Notes: generated by a model not told the origin, from the sequence alone. 64,000 nucleotides of DNA from Bradyrhizobium sp. Rc3b (GCF_900114915.1 NZ_FOUS01000012.1:186001-250000); one strand, 5' to 3'; counted from the stretch's first letter, positions 24,765-33,738 are shown. Numbers and translations: made by a program.

Positions 24765-25868
24765 ATGAATCGTCGCTACGCGATTGCCGCGGCAGCCTTC
24801 GCCGCCCTGCTGCTCGCCGTCACGGCCGCGAAAATCCTGCATGTCCCGGTCTCCTATGCCCCATGGGCGGCGCCCTCCGCACGCGCCGTCGAGCAGCGCG
24901 GCCCGCTGTCCGATGGCGAAAAGGCGACCATCGACATCTTTGAACGCGTGTCGCCCTCGGTCGTTCAGGTGGCGGTGAAATCGGCGGCGAGTCCGCTCAT
25001 GGGCGAGGAAGGCCAGGGCGGCGGCGCGTCCGGCACGGGATTCGTCTGGGACCGCGAGGGCCATCTCGTGACGAACAATCACGTCGTGGCCAATGGTGGC
25101 GAGATCGCGGTGCGCTTCGCCTCAGGTGAAGTCGCGCAGGTCGACCTCGTCGGCACGGCGCCCAATTACGACCTCGCGGTGCTGAGGATCCGCAGCGTGC
25201 GCGAGCTCCCGCAGCCGGTGGCGCTCGGCAGTTCGAACGACCTGAAGGTCGGCCAATCCGCCTTTGCGATCGGCAACCCCTTCGGGCTCGATCAATCGAT
25301 GACCTCTGGCATCATCAGCGCGCTCAAGCGCCGGCTTCCAACCCATGGCGGCCGGGAGATCGCCAACGTCATCCAGACCGATGCTGCGATCAATCCGGGC
25401 AATTCAGGCGGGCCGCTGCTGGACTCCGCCGGCCGGCTGATCGGCGTGACTACGGCGATCATATCGCCGTCCGGCTCGAATGCCGGCATCGGCTTCGCCG
25501 TGCCGGTCGATGTCGTGAACCGGATTGTCCCCGAGCTCATCCGCAACGGCCGCGTGCCGACGCCCGGCATCGGCATCGTCGCCGCCGGCGAGGATGTGTC
25601 GACGCGGCTTGGCGTCGAAGGCGTCATCGTGGTGAGGACGGCCCCCGGCAGCCCCGCCGAGCGGGCGGGGATTCGCGGCGTCAACTTTTCGACGGGAGCG
25701 GTCGGAGACATCATCACCGCGGTGGAAGGGAAGCCGGTGCGGCGCCTCTCCGATTTGACCGATGCGCTCGAGCAGGCCGGAGCGGGCAAGACCGTTCGCC
25801 TCACGGTCAAACGCGGCTCGGACAGCCGCGACGTCAATGTAGGCATCATCGATATCGAGCGTTCCTGA
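24765..25868 (+). CDS. HtrA/Deg-family serine protease, membrane-anchored or periplasmic
   Basis: The 367-residue protein has an N-terminal hydrophobic segment (about residues 5-25, anchor or signal), an S1C protease domain with an intact triad (H106 in VTNNHVV, D136 in NYDLAVL, S214 in NPGNSGGPLL), and one C-terminal PDZ domain (about 265-360). One PDZ domain and an N-terminal helix resemble DegS-like or plant-type Deg proteins. It should degrade or cleave misfolded or signal proteins in the periplasm. It contrasts with the pseudoprotease at 21647. The upstream 169 bases show no clear heat-shock-type promoter. Confidence 0.93.
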   Translation: MNRRYAIAAAAFAALLLAVTAAKILHVPVSYAPWAAPSARAVEQRGPLSDGEKATIDIFERVSPSVVQVAVKSAASPLMGEEGQGGGASGTGFVWDREGHLVTNNHVVANGGEIAVRFASGEVAQVDLVGTAPNYDLAVLRIRSVRELPQPVALGSSNDLKVGQSAFAIGNPFGLDQSMTSGIISALKRRLPTHGGREIANVIQTDAAINPGNSGGPLLDSAGRLIGVTTAIISPSGSNAGIGFAVPVDVVNRIVPELIRNGRVPTPGIGIVAAGEDVSTRLGVEGVIVVRTAPGSPAERAGIRGVNFSTGAVGDIITAVEGKPVRRLSDLTDALEQAGAGKTVRLTVKRGSDSRDVNVGIIDIERS

Positions 25869-25994
25869 CGGCGAATTCCCCGCCCGCAAGGGTGGCTGAC
25901 GCGCATTGCAGATGTGTCGCGGCTCGGTTGTCTGGCGCGCAAAATCGGTTAAAACCGCCGCGGTCGTTTTTGCGGATTTCGAGGACCCCACGGA

Positions 25995-28319
25995 ATGAAC
26001 ATTCTTCCCGGCAATTTGCGTTTCGGAGCGGGGCAGCCCGTCAAGCGTTTGGAAGACCAGCGGCTGCTGACCGGGAAGGGGCAATTCATCGACGACAAGC
26101 CAGGCGACGGCGCCCTGTGGTTGTACGTGCTGCGCTCGCCGCATGCCCACGCCAACATCGTCTCGATCGACACCAGCGCGGCCGCCGCGATGCCGGGCGT
26201 TGCCGCGATCTACACCGGCGCCGACCTCGTCAAGGACGATGTCGGCAGCATCCCGACGCTGAGCATCTTCAAGCGCCCCGACGGTAAGCCGATGACGGTG
26301 CCGCCGCGCCGGCTGCTCGCCCATGAGGTCGTCCGCTACGCCGGCGAGGCCGTGGCGGCCGTTGTGGCTTCGTCCCGCGTCGAGGCGCAGAGCGCGGCCG
26401 AGGCGATCGTGGTCGAGTATGACGTGCAGCCTGCGGTGGTCGACCCTGTCGAGGCCGTCAAGCCCGGCGCGCCCGTGGTGTGGCCGGAGGCGCCCGACAA
26501 CATCGTCGGTGCGATGGCTTACGGCGATGCCGCCAAGGTGGACGAGGCGTTCGCCAAGGCCGCGCACACCGTCGAGCTCGACCTCGTCAGCCAGCGCCTC
26601 GTGCCGTCGGCGATGGAGCCGCGCTCGACCATTGCCGAGATCGACAAGAAGACCGGCCGCCTGCTGCTGCATGTGCAGTCGCAGACCCCGGCCTCGACCC
26701 GCGACGTGCTCGCCGAGGCCGTGCTGAAGCGTCCCAAGGACAGTGTGCGTGTGCTGGTCGGCGATATCGGCGGCGGCTTTGGCCAGAAGACCAACCTCTA
26801 TCCCGAGGACGGCATCGTCGCTTACGCCGCGACCAAGCTGAGCAAGAAGATCCGCTGGCGCGGCGATCGCACCGACGAATTCGTCGGTGGCACCCACGGC
26901 CGCGATCTCACTTCGACTGCCTCCTTTGCGCTGGACGAGAAGGGCAAGGTGCTGGCCTATCGCGTCAAGTCGATCGGCTGCACCGGCGCCTATTCCTCGG
27001 GCGCGGCGAACATCATCCCGCTGGTGCTCGGCCCGTTCGTGCAGACTGGCGTCTACGACCTGCCGCTGGTACATTTCGAGGTGAAGTCAGTGATGACCCA
27101 CACCGCGCCCGTCGGTGCCTATCGCGGCGCCGGCCGGCCCGAAGCGGTCTTCATCGTCGAGCGCCTGTTCGACGCCGCCGCGCGAAAGATCGGCATCGAT
27201 CTGCGCGCGATCCGCAAAGCCAACTACATCAAGCCGGCGCAGCTGCCTTATACCAATGCGGCGGGCCAGGTTTACGATTCCGGCGCCTTCGCGCACATGC
27301 TCGACCGCGCCGTGAAGCTGGCCGACTGGGACGGCTTTGCCGCGCGCAAGAAGGCGGCGAAGAAGAAGGGCCTGCTCTACGGCCGCGGGCTCACCTCCTA
27401 CATCGAATGGACCGGCGGCCGCGCCCACACCGAGAAGGTCAGCCTGCACGCGACCTCTCAAGGGCGCGTCGTGCTGCATTCCGGCACCATGGCGATGGGG
27501 CAGGGGCTGCAGACCACCTACACCCAGATGATCTCCGACACGCTCGGCATTGCCATGGACAAGATCGATGTCGTGCAAGGCGACACCGATCTCGCGATGG
27601 GCTTTGGCAGCGTCGGCTCGCGCTCGTTGTTCGTCGGCGGCACGGCGGTCGCGGTCTCCTCCAACGATCTGATCCAGAAGGCGCGCGAGAAGGCGGCGAA
27701 CGTGCTGGAGACCTCGGTCGAGGACATCGAATATCAGGGCGGCATGCTGACCGTGGTCGGCACCGACCGCCGTATCAGCCTGTTCGACATCGCCGAAAAG
27801 GAGAGCGGCGCCAAGCTCAGCGTCGATTCCGAGGGCGAGGTCGATGGTCCGAGCTGGCCGAACGGCACGCATATCTGCGAGGTCGAGATCGATCCCGAAA
27901 CCGGCGTCTCCAAGGTCGTGCGCTACACCACGGTCGACGATGTCGGGGTCGCCGTGAACCCGATGCTGGTGACGGGGCAGATCCATGGCGGCGTCGCGCA
28001 GGGCATCGGTCAGGCGCTGTATGAAGGCGTCTCGTATGATGCGGACGGCCAGCTCCTCACCGCGAGCTATCAGGACTATTGCATCCCGCGCGCCGACGAC
28101 GTGCCGCCGATCGTGGTGACGCTGGATGATTCCGCGCCCTGCCGCACCAATCCGCTCGGGGCCAAGGGCTGCGGCGAGTCCGGCGCCATCGGCGGCCCGC
28201 CCTGCGTCACCAACGGCGTGATGGACGCGCTCGCCGAGCTCGGCGTCACCCAGCTCAATACGCCGCTGACACCGCAGAAGATCTGGCAGGCGATCAGGGA
28301 TGCGAAGGCGGCGGGTTAG
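25995..28319 (+). CDS. xanthine dehydrogenase-family molybdopterin-binding (large) subunit, form II CoxL-like
   Basis: The 774-residue protein is the Mo-cofactor large subunit of the xanthine oxidase family: AHANIVSID substrate-channel region, GGGFGQKTN, the loop GAYRGAGRPEA and the catalytic glutamate region GAKGCGESGAIGG. The GAYRGAGR loop is the form II type, not the AYXCSFR loop of true CO dehydrogenase, so CO oxidation is unlikely; hydroxylation of an aldehyde or heterocycle is more probable. Such enzymes normally need a FAD subunit and a 2Fe-2S subunit, usually adjacent. Neither is encoded nearby, so this subunit must use distant partners or be part of a split locus. Confidence 0.93.
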   Translation: MNILPGNLRFGAGQPVKRLEDQRLLTGKGQFIDDKPGDGALWLYVLRSPHAHANIVSIDTSAAAAMPGVAAIYTGADLVKDDVGSIPTLSIFKRPDGKPMTVPPRRLLAHEVVRYAGEAVAAVVASSRVEAQSAAEAIVVEYDVQPAVVDPVEAVKPGAPVVWPEAPDNIVGAMAYGDAAKVDEAFAKAAHTVELDLVSQRLVPSAMEPRSTIAEIDKKTGRLLLHVQSQTPASTRDVLAEAVLKRPKDSVRVLVGDIGGGFGQKTNLYPEDGIVAYAATKLSKKIRWRGDRTDEFVGGTHGRDLTSTASFALDEKGKVLAYRVKSIGCTGAYSSGAANIIPLVLGPFVQTGVYDLPLVHFEVKSVMTHTAPVGAYRGAGRPEAVFIVERLFDAAARKIGIDLRAIRKANYIKPAQLPYTNAAGQVYDSGAFAHMLDRAVKLADWDGFAARKKAAKKKGLLYGRGLTSYIEWTGGRAHTEKVSLHATSQGRVVLHSGTMAMGQGLQTTYTQMISDTLGIAMDKIDVVQGDTDLAMGFGSVGSRSLFVGGTAVAVSSNDLIQKAREKAANVLETSVEDIEYQGGMLTVVGTDRRISLFDIAEKESGAKLSVDSEGEVDGPSWPNGTHICEVEIDPETGVSKVVRYTTVDDVGVAVNPMLVTGQIHGGVAQGIGQALYEGVSYDADGQLLTASYQDYCIPRADDVPPIVVTLDDSAPCRTNPLGAKGCGESGAIGGPPCVTNGVMDALAELGVTQLNTPLTPQKIWQAIRDAKAAG

Positions 28320-28353
28320 CGTCGAGTTATTGCGCTAGCTGCTGCCACACACT

Positions 28354-28505
28354 CCGCTGTCGTCCCGGACAAGCGCGCCCAAGCGCGCGCCGATCCGGGA
28401 CCCATCACCACAGGGAGGAGTTTGGCGCAAAACTGGTAACTCCGAGTCCCCGCAACCACATCTCCCTGTGGTGATGGGTCCCCGCCTTCGCGGGGACGAC
28501 AGCGG
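28354..28505. repeat. palindromic intergenic repeat, family B copy 1
   Basis: CCGCTGTCGTCCC at 28354-28366 and GGGACGACAGCGG at 28493-28505 are exact complements. An inner pair of 21 bases, starting GGGACCCATCACCACAGG on the left, is also exact. The element lies between the Mo-hydroxylase gene and the convergent acyl-CoA dehydrogenase gene and carries the GTTTGGCG segment shared with copies at 53876 and 55361. Confidence 0.85.
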
Positions 28506-28541
28506 AGGATGCCGCGCCAATTCGAGCTGAAGTCCTAGATC

Positions 28542-29738
28542 TCAAATCCCCAGCATCATCTTCGCAATAATGTCGCGCTGGATCTCCGAGGTGCCGCCGA
28601 AGATGGTGTAGGCGCGGCCGTTGAGATATTCCGGCACCATTGTCAGCATCTCCTCCGGCGTCGGCGGCTCGTGGTTGAGCTTGTAGAGCGGGCGCATCGG
28701 CTCGACGGCAAGGGCGTCGTGGCCGATGACGTCGACGCCGAGCCGCGTCACGGCCTGGCGGATTTCGCTGTTGCGCAGCTTCAGGATCGACGACACCGCG
28801 CCGGGGTTTTGTCCGGTCTGCAGCGCGGAGAGCACGCGCAGCTCGGTCATTTCAAGCGCGTCGATATCGACTTCCACCTCCGAGATGCGCGCGGCGATAT
28901 CGGGACTGTCGATGGCGCGGCCGGTCAGGTCGGACTCGGCGAGGTCGGCGATCGCCTTCAAGCCCTCGCGCAGCTTGGCCGAGGCGATGCCCGAGCCGCG
29001 CTCGAACTCGAGCAGATATTTGCCGTAGGTCCAGCCCTTGCCTTCCTCGCCGACCCGGTTGGCCACGGGCACGCGGACGTCGTCGAAGAACACCTGGTTG
29101 ACCTCGTGGTCGCCGCCGATGGTGAGGATGGGACGCGTGGTGATGCCAGGCGTCTTCATGTCGATCAGGATGAAGCTGATGCCGTCCTGCTGCCGCGGCC
29201 CGTCGCTGGTGCGCACCAGCGCGAACATGCGATTGGCGTGATGCGCATGCGTGGTCCAGATTTTTGTGCCGTTGATGATGTAGTCGTCGCCGTCGCGAAC
29301 CGCGCGCGTCTTCAGCGAAGAGAGGTCGGAGCCGGAGCCCGGCTCGGAATAGCCCTGGCACCAATAATCCTCGCCGGAGAGAATCCGCGGCAGGTAGAAG
29401 TTCTTCTGCTCGGGCGAGCCGAAGCCGATGATGACGGGGCCAACCATCTTCACGCCCATGACATTCACATTGGGCACGCCTGCCCGCGCGGACTCCGTCT
29501 CGAAGATCCAGCGCTGCGCCGGCGTCCAGGCCGGTCCGCCATGTTCGACCGGCCAGCCCGGTGCGCCCCAGCCCTGCCTGTGTAGCGCGCGCTGCCAGGC
29601 CATGCCGATATCAGGGTCGGAGAACACCGAGGGCGTCAGCGCGGTCGCGCGCTTCATCTCCTCGGTGAGATTCTTGGCAATGAAGCTGCGTACCTCGTCC
29701 TGGAAGGCGCGCTCCTCGGCATTGAACGACAGGTCCAT
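28542..29738 (-). CDS. acyl-CoA dehydrogenase, subunit-like paralogue 1
   Basis: The 398-residue flavoprotein has the acyl-CoA dehydrogenase fold: CQGYSEPGSGSDLSSL for FAD binding and DDYIINGTKIWTTHAHHANRMF in the middle domain. At the usual catalytic position (YEGT in medium-chain enzymes) it has FGGT, so that glutamate is glycine (about residue 381). A glutamate in LEFERGSG is a candidate alternative base, as in isovaleryl-CoA dehydrogenase. It follows a second, different dehydrogenase gene by only 15 bases in the same operon. Adjacent paralogous pairs of this type form heteromeric FadE enzymes in actinobacteria, so this pair may do the same. The substrate is unknown. Confidence 0.9.
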   Translation of the reverse strand: MDLSFNAEERAFQDEVRSFIAKNLTEEMKRATALTPSVFSDPDIGMAWQRALHRQGWGAPGWPVEHGGPAWTPAQRWIFETESARAGVPNVNVMGVKMVGPVIIGFGSPEQKNFYLPRILSGEDYWCQGYSEPGSGSDLSSLKTRAVRDGDDYIINGTKIWTTHAHHANRMFALVRTSDGPRQQDGISFILIDMKTPGITTRPILTIGGDHEVNQVFFDDVRVPVANRVGEEGKGWTYGKYLLEFERGSGIASAKLREGLKAIADLAESDLTGRAIDSPDIAARISEVEVDIDALEMTELRVLSALQTGQNPGAVSSILKLRNSEIRQAVTRLGVDVIGHDALAVEPMRPLYKLNHEPPTPEEMLTMVPEYLNGRAYTIFGGTSEIQRDIIAKMMLGI

Positions 29739-29753
29739 GAGGCTCTCCCGGTA

Positions 29754-30893
29754 TCAGGCCTTGCGGCCAAGTTCGGCGTGACGGGCATAGTGGTGCGCGC
29801 TGCCGCCGAACAGCGTGTCGAAGGCGACGAGGCGTTTGAAATACGCGCCGACCTCGAGCTCCTCGGTGACGCCCATGCCGCCGTGGAGCTGGATCGACTG
29901 CTCGCCGACGAAGCGCGCGCATTTGCCGATCTTGGCTTTGGCGCCGGACGCGGCCCGTGCCCGCTCGACTGGCGCGGCATCTGCCTTGAGCGCAGCGCGC
30001 AGTGCCATCGAGCGCGCCTCGTCGACCTGCATCGCCATGTCGGCGAGGCGATGGCGGATCACCTGGTTGGCCGACAGCGGCCGTCCGAACTGCTTTCGGA
30101 TCTTGGTGTATTCGAGCGTGGTGTCCAGCAGCGTCTGCATGATGCCGACGGCTTCCGCACCGAGCGCAGCCATGGCGCAGTCGACAGCCCATTCGATGGC
30201 CGGCAGTGCGTCGTGACCGTCGCCGAGCAGGGCGTCCTCGGGCAGATGCACGTCGCATAGCTCGAGGTTGCAGGCGCGCCCGCCGCCGAGGCGCGGAAAG
30301 TCGCTGACGACGAGGCCAGGCGTCGTCGCGGGCACGAGGAACAGGCCGGTCCGTCCCGAAGGCCTCTGATGATCATGAATGTGCGCGGAGACGATGATCT
30401 CATCGGCGGCATGGCCGTCGAGCACGGCGATCTTGCTGCCGGCAAGGCGCCAGCCCTGTGCGGTCCGGTCGGCGGCGGTTGCGACCCTGGCGAGATCGAA
30501 CCTCGCCGCGCGCTCGGAATGCGCAAACGCAAGCTTCAAGGATCCGTCCGCGATCTTCGGCAGGCTCTCCTGCTTCTGCTCATTGGTGCCGCATCTGGCG
30601 ATCAGTGCGGCTCCCAGCACCACGGTCGCGACATAGGGCTCCGATACCAGCCCACGGCCGAACGCCTCCATCAGGATGCCGATCTCGACCGCGCCGCCGC
30701 CGAGGCCGCCGAACTGTTCGGGAAGCGGCAACGCCAGCCAGCCGAGCTCGGCGAACTGCTTCCACACCGCCGGGCTAAAGCCGAGCGGATCGTTCGCCAT
30801 CTTGCGGCGGTGATCGGCATCGTAGCTTCCGGCCACGAAGCGCTCCGCGCTCTCGCGCAGCAGCCTTTGTTCGTCGCTGAGATTGAGATCCAT
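29754..30893 (-). CDS. acyl-CoA dehydrogenase, subunit-like paralogue 2
   Basis: The 379-residue protein starts MDLNLSDEQRLLRESAERF, a normal acyl-CoA dehydrogenase N-terminus, and has the C-terminal helical domain (KIRKQFGRPLSANQVIRHRLAD). The FAD-site consensus is weak: where one expects TEP-GSGSD it has HSERAARFDLARV. The catalytic-loop position reads LFGGSAHH, so the canonical glutamate is missing here too. ATG 30893 has GGAG upstream, and the crotonase-fold gene stops five bases before it. Weak FAD motif plus missing base suggest a regulatory or substrate-binding subunit of a heteromer with the 28542 product. Confidence 0.88.
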   Translation of the reverse strand: MDLNLSDEQRLLRESAERFVAGSYDADHRRKMANDPLGFSPAVWKQFAELGWLALPLPEQFGGLGGGAVEIGILMEAFGRGLVSEPYVATVVLGAALIARCGTNEQKQESLPKIADGSLKLAFAHSERAARFDLARVATAADRTAQGWRLAGSKIAVLDGHAADEIIVSAHIHDHQRPSGRTGLFLVPATTPGLVVSDFPRLGGGRACNLELCDVHLPEDALLGDGHDALPAIEWAVDCAMAALGAEAVGIMQTLLDTTLEYTKIRKQFGRPLSANQVIRHRLADMAMQVDEARSMALRAALKADAAPVERARAASGAKAKIGKCARFVGEQSIQLHGGMGVTEELEVGAYFKRLVAFDTLFGGSAHHYARHAELGRKA

Positions 30894-30898
30894 CGCAA

Positions 30899-31753
30899 TT
30901 ACTCCGCGGCCGCCGGCGGCTTGCGCACGGAGGGATGCAGGCCCGAGGGATCGACGATCATGCCGAACTCCTGAAGGTTGTGGGCATGGCAGAGCTGATG
31001 CAGCGCAAAAGCCTGGTCGATTGCGGCAGGCTGGCCCATCACGTCGACCGAGCGGTTCACCGCTTCTTTGGTCATCTTCAGCGCGAAGGCCGGCTTTGCC
31101 GCAATCCTGCGCGCCAGCTCCAGCGTGCGCGCAGATAGCTCTGCGCGCGGTACGACCTGATTGACCATGCCAAGCTGCTGCGCCACCTCGGCGCTCCAAT
31201 TGTCGGCGGTGAACAGGAATTCCTTGGCCTTGCGCGCGCCGAGCTCCCAGGGATGCACGAACCATTCGACGCCGCAGACGCCCATGGTCACCACGGGATC
31301 GCAGAACTGCGCATCGTCGCTGGCCATGATGAGGTCACAGGCCCAGGCCAGCATCAGCCCGCCGGCGATACACTTGCCGTGCACCTCGGCAATGGTCGGT
31401 TTTGCGAGATTGCGCCAGCGCCGGGTGATCTGGAGATAGATTTCCTGCTCGCGCGCGAAGCGGCCATGGGCATTCGGCTCGGCAAAGCCGCCCCAATTTC
31501 CGATCGGTGGAAAATCGACGCCGGCGGCATTCTTGCCGCCGGGACGCAGATCATGGCCGGAGGAGAAGTGCGGACCGTTGCCGGCGAGGATGATCACCTT
31601 GACCGTATCGTCCTGCACCGCCGCGTCGAAGGCGGCGTTCAGGTCGTAGGTCATTTGCAGGTTCTGCGCGTTACGCGCTTCTGGCCGGTTCATCACGATC
31701 CGGGTGATCGCCGGATCCGGCCTCTCCACGAGGATGGTCTCGAACGAGGTCAT
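30899..31753 (-). CDS. crotonase-fold (enoyl-CoA hydratase/isomerase) protein lacking both canonical glutamates
   Basis: The 284-residue protein has the crotonase oxyanion-hole segments HFSSGHDL (about 62-69) and GKCIAGGLMLAWACD (126-140). The two catalytic glutamates of enoyl-CoA hydratase are absent: methionine is at about 134 where GGxxEL is expected, and valine at 154 in FCDPVV where FxxPE is expected. Simple hydration of an enoyl-CoA is therefore unlikely; isomerase, hydrolase, decarboxylase or ring-opening roles remain possible. ATG 31753 has GGGGGAA upstream. It is the first gene of the three-gene operon with two acyl-CoA dehydrogenases, so its substrate is probably the same CoA ester series. 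Confidence 0.87.
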   Translation of the reverse strand: MTSFETILVERPDPAITRIVMNRPEARNAQNLQMTYDLNAAFDAAVQDDTVKVIILAGNGPHFSSGHDLRPGGKNAAGVDFPPIGNWGGFAEPNAHGRFAREQEIYLQITRRWRNLAKPTIAEVHGKCIAGGLMLAWACDLIMASDDAQFCDPVVTMGVCGVEWFVHPWELGARKAKEFLFTADNWSAEVAQQLGMVNQVVPRAELSARTLELARRIAAKPAFALKMTKEAVNRSVDVMGQPAAIDQAFALHQLCHAHNLQEFGMIVDPSGLHPSVRKPPAAAE

Positions 31754-31860
31754 CGCGTTTCCCCCGGTGTTCTGTCTTATCGTTTCGTCGAGTTGACTAT
31801 GTCGGTCAGGGATAGGCAAGAGGCTTGCGTCAGTCGGCTGAGGTGCGCTCATCCGGCGCA

Positions 31861-31954
31861 GTCATTCCGGGATGGTCCGGAGGACCAGACTTGGAATCTC
31901 GAGATTTTCAGGTGCGCAAGGGCGCACCATAGCTCGCTTCGCGCCCCGGAATGA
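31861..31954. repeat. palindromic intergenic repeat, family E copy 2
   Basis: TCATTCCGGGATGGTCCGG opens and GCGCCCCGGAATGA closes the element, with TGCGCAAGGGCGCA in the middle, matching the copy at 4059-4158. It lies in the divergent region between the crotonase-fold gene and lemA. The bases 31955-32023 hold the lemA promoter region and ribosome site CGGGAGAAA. Confidence 0.7.
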
Positions 31955-32023
31955 ACCCGAAAAGCTGGTACCGCGTTATCGCTATCTGATATTGAGTTAC
32001 AGGATTCCACCGGGAGAAATTTA

Positions 32024-32632
32024 ATGCGCAAGATCCTGACCGTGCTGGCGGCGCTGGCCTCGCTGAGTCTCACCAATTGCGGCTACAACGCGATCCAGAG
32101 CGAGGACGAGCAGATCAAGTCCAACTGGTCCGAGGTCGTGAACCAGTATCAGCGCCGCGCCGATCTCGTGCCCAATCTCGTCAACTCGGTGAAGGGCTTT
32201 GCCCAGCAGGAGAAGGATGTGCTGCTGGGCGTCACCAATGCGCGCGCCAAGGTCGGCAGCATCCAGGCGACGCCCGAGGTGCTGAACGATCCAGCCGCCT
32301 TCCAGAAGTTCCAGGCCGCGCAGGGCGAGCTCTCCAGCGCGCTGTCGCGGCTGCTGGTCGTCACCGAGAACTACCCGCAGCTCAAGTCGGACGCACTGTT
32401 CAAGGATTTGATGTCGCAGCTCGAGGGCACCGAGAACCGCATCACGGTGGCGCGCAACCGTTACATCAAGGCGGTGCAGGATTATAACGTCACCATCCGC
32501 TCGTTCCCGAGCAACCTCACCGCGATGATGTTCGGCTACAAGGAGAAGCCGAACTTCTCGGTCGCAAACGAGAAGGAAATCTCGACCGCGCCGAAGGTCG
32601 ACTTCAACCCGGCGCCGGCGCCGTCGAAGTAA
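32024..32632 (+). CDS. lemA: LemA family lipoprotein-like protein
   Basis: The 202-residue protein has a short signal with a lipobox-like end (SLSLTNCG, cysteine 19), then the LemA helical domain with EQIKSNWSEVVNQYQRRADLVPNL and NRYIKAVQDYNVTIRSFPSNL. LemA proteins are envelope-associated four-helix proteins of poorly known function that are regularly encoded with TPM-domain proteins. Two such genes follow on the same strand. A lipid-anchored periplasmic location is likely. Confidence 0.93.
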   Translation: MRKILTVLAALASLSLTNCGYNAIQSEDEQIKSNWSEVVNQYQRRADLVPNLVNSVKGFAQQEKDVLLGVTNARAKVGSIQATPEVLNDPAAFQKFQAAQGELSSALSRLLVVTENYPQLKSDALFKDLMSQLEGTENRITVARNRYIKAVQDYNVTIRSFPSNLTAMMFGYKEKPNFSVANEKEISTAPKVDFNPAPAPSK

Positions 32633-32672
32633 GCGCGCGCCGTTTTGCGAATGCGCCTAGCTCCACCCACCG

Positions 32673-32839
32673 CCGTCATTCCCCGCGAAAGCGGGGAATC
32701 CAGTACGCCGCGGCCTCTCCGTAGGCCTCTGGCGTCTCTGGAATACTGGATCGCCCGGTCCCGGCTACGCCAAGGGCTTCGCCGGGCACAGCGGTATTGG
32801 GCCGGCGAAGCGTCAGCGAAGACGGCAAGCCGGGCGATG
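32673..32839. repeat. palindromic intergenic repeat, family H copy 1, ending in the next gene's start codon
   Basis: The left end CGTCATTCCCCGCGAAAGCG and the inner GGAATCCAGTA/TACTGGAT and CTCCGTAGGCCTCTGG segments are shared with the copy at 61647-61754. The right end, GGCAAGCCGGGCGATGACACT, contains the ATG at 32837 that starts the TPM gene. The element separates lemA from its usual partner. Confidence 0.65.
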
Positions 32840-33733
32840 ACACTGAGTGTGCGGCGCGCGGTTTTCGTTGCGACGCTCGTCCTCGCCTTCGCGCTCCCCG
32901 CCTCAGCCGACGTCGCCATCCCCGAGCTCACCGGCCGCGTGGTCGACCAGACCGGGACGCTGTCCATCAGCAACGTTGCCGCGTTGTCGCAAAGGTTGCG
33001 CGACTTCGAGACGCGCAAGGGCAGCCAGATCGCCGTCCTGATCGTGCCGACCACGCAGCCGGAGACGATCGAGCAATTCTCGATCCGCGTTGCGGAGGCC
33101 TGGAAGATCGGTCGCAAGAAGGTCGACGACGGCGCGATCCTCGTCGTCGCCAAGAATGACCGGCATTTGCGCATCGAGGTCGGCTATGGCCTCGAAGGCG
33201 CGCTCACCGACGTCACCTCGCGGCGGATCATCGATGAGATCATTACACCGAAATTCCGGGCAGGCGATTTCGGCGGCGGCATCTCGGATGGCGTCGATCG
33301 CATGATCCGGGTCATCGACGGCGAGCCGCTGCCGGTTCCGTCACCCACGGTGAGCTTCGGTCATCTGGACGACCTCGCGCCGGTATTCATCGTGACGCTG
33401 TTCGCCTCGATCGGGGTCGGCGGGTTCTTCCGGGCCATGCTGGGGCGGCTGCTCGGATCCCTGGTGACCGGCGGCATCATCGCAGGGCTGACCTGGCTCA
33501 TTCTCGGCTCCTTCGCGCTCGCCATCGCTGTCGGAGTCCTCGGCTTCGTCATCGGATTCGTCGCCGATCTGTTTTCGGCGATCGCGCCGGGCACTGGCCG
33601 TTCGCGCGGCGGCTCGTGGTCGAGCGGCTCTTCGTCGGGTGGCTGGAGCAGCGGGTCGTCTTCCAGTGACAGCGGCAGCTTCAGCGGCGGTGGCGGCAGT
33701 TTCGGCGGCGGCGGCGCCTCGGGGAGCTGGTAG
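32837..33733 (+). CDS. TPM-domain (YgcG/DUF-type) membrane protein
   Basis: The ~298-residue protein has a signal peptide ending PASADVAIPEL, a TPM domain (about 25-165; GRVVDQTGTLS, GSQIAVLIVPTTQPETIEQF, DGAILVVAKNDRHLRIEVGYGLEG), two or three membrane helices (about 185-250) and a long Gly/Ser-rich tail that ends FGGGGASGSW. This is the standard YgcG layout found beside LemA. TPM domains have been linked to phosphatase-like activity and photosystem II repair in plants; the bacterial role is unsettled. ATG 32837 lies at the end of a palindromic repeat without a good ribosome site, so the start is uncertain by position but not by protein content. Confidence 0.88.
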   Translation: MTLSVRRAVFVATLVLAFALPASADVAIPELTGRVVDQTGTLSISNVAALSQRLRDFETRKGSQIAVLIVPTTQPETIEQFSIRVAEAWKIGRKKVDDGAILVVAKNDRHLRIEVGYGLEGALTDVTSRRIIDEIITPKFRAGDFGGGISDGVDRMIRVIDGEPLPVPSPTVSFGHLDDLAPVFIVTLFASIGVGGFFRAMLGRLLGSLVTGGIIAGLTWLILGSFALAIAVGVLGFVIGFVADLFSAIAPGTGRSRGGSWSSGSSSGGWSSGSSSSDSGSFSGGGGSFGGGGASGSW

Positions 33734-33738
33734 CGGTC

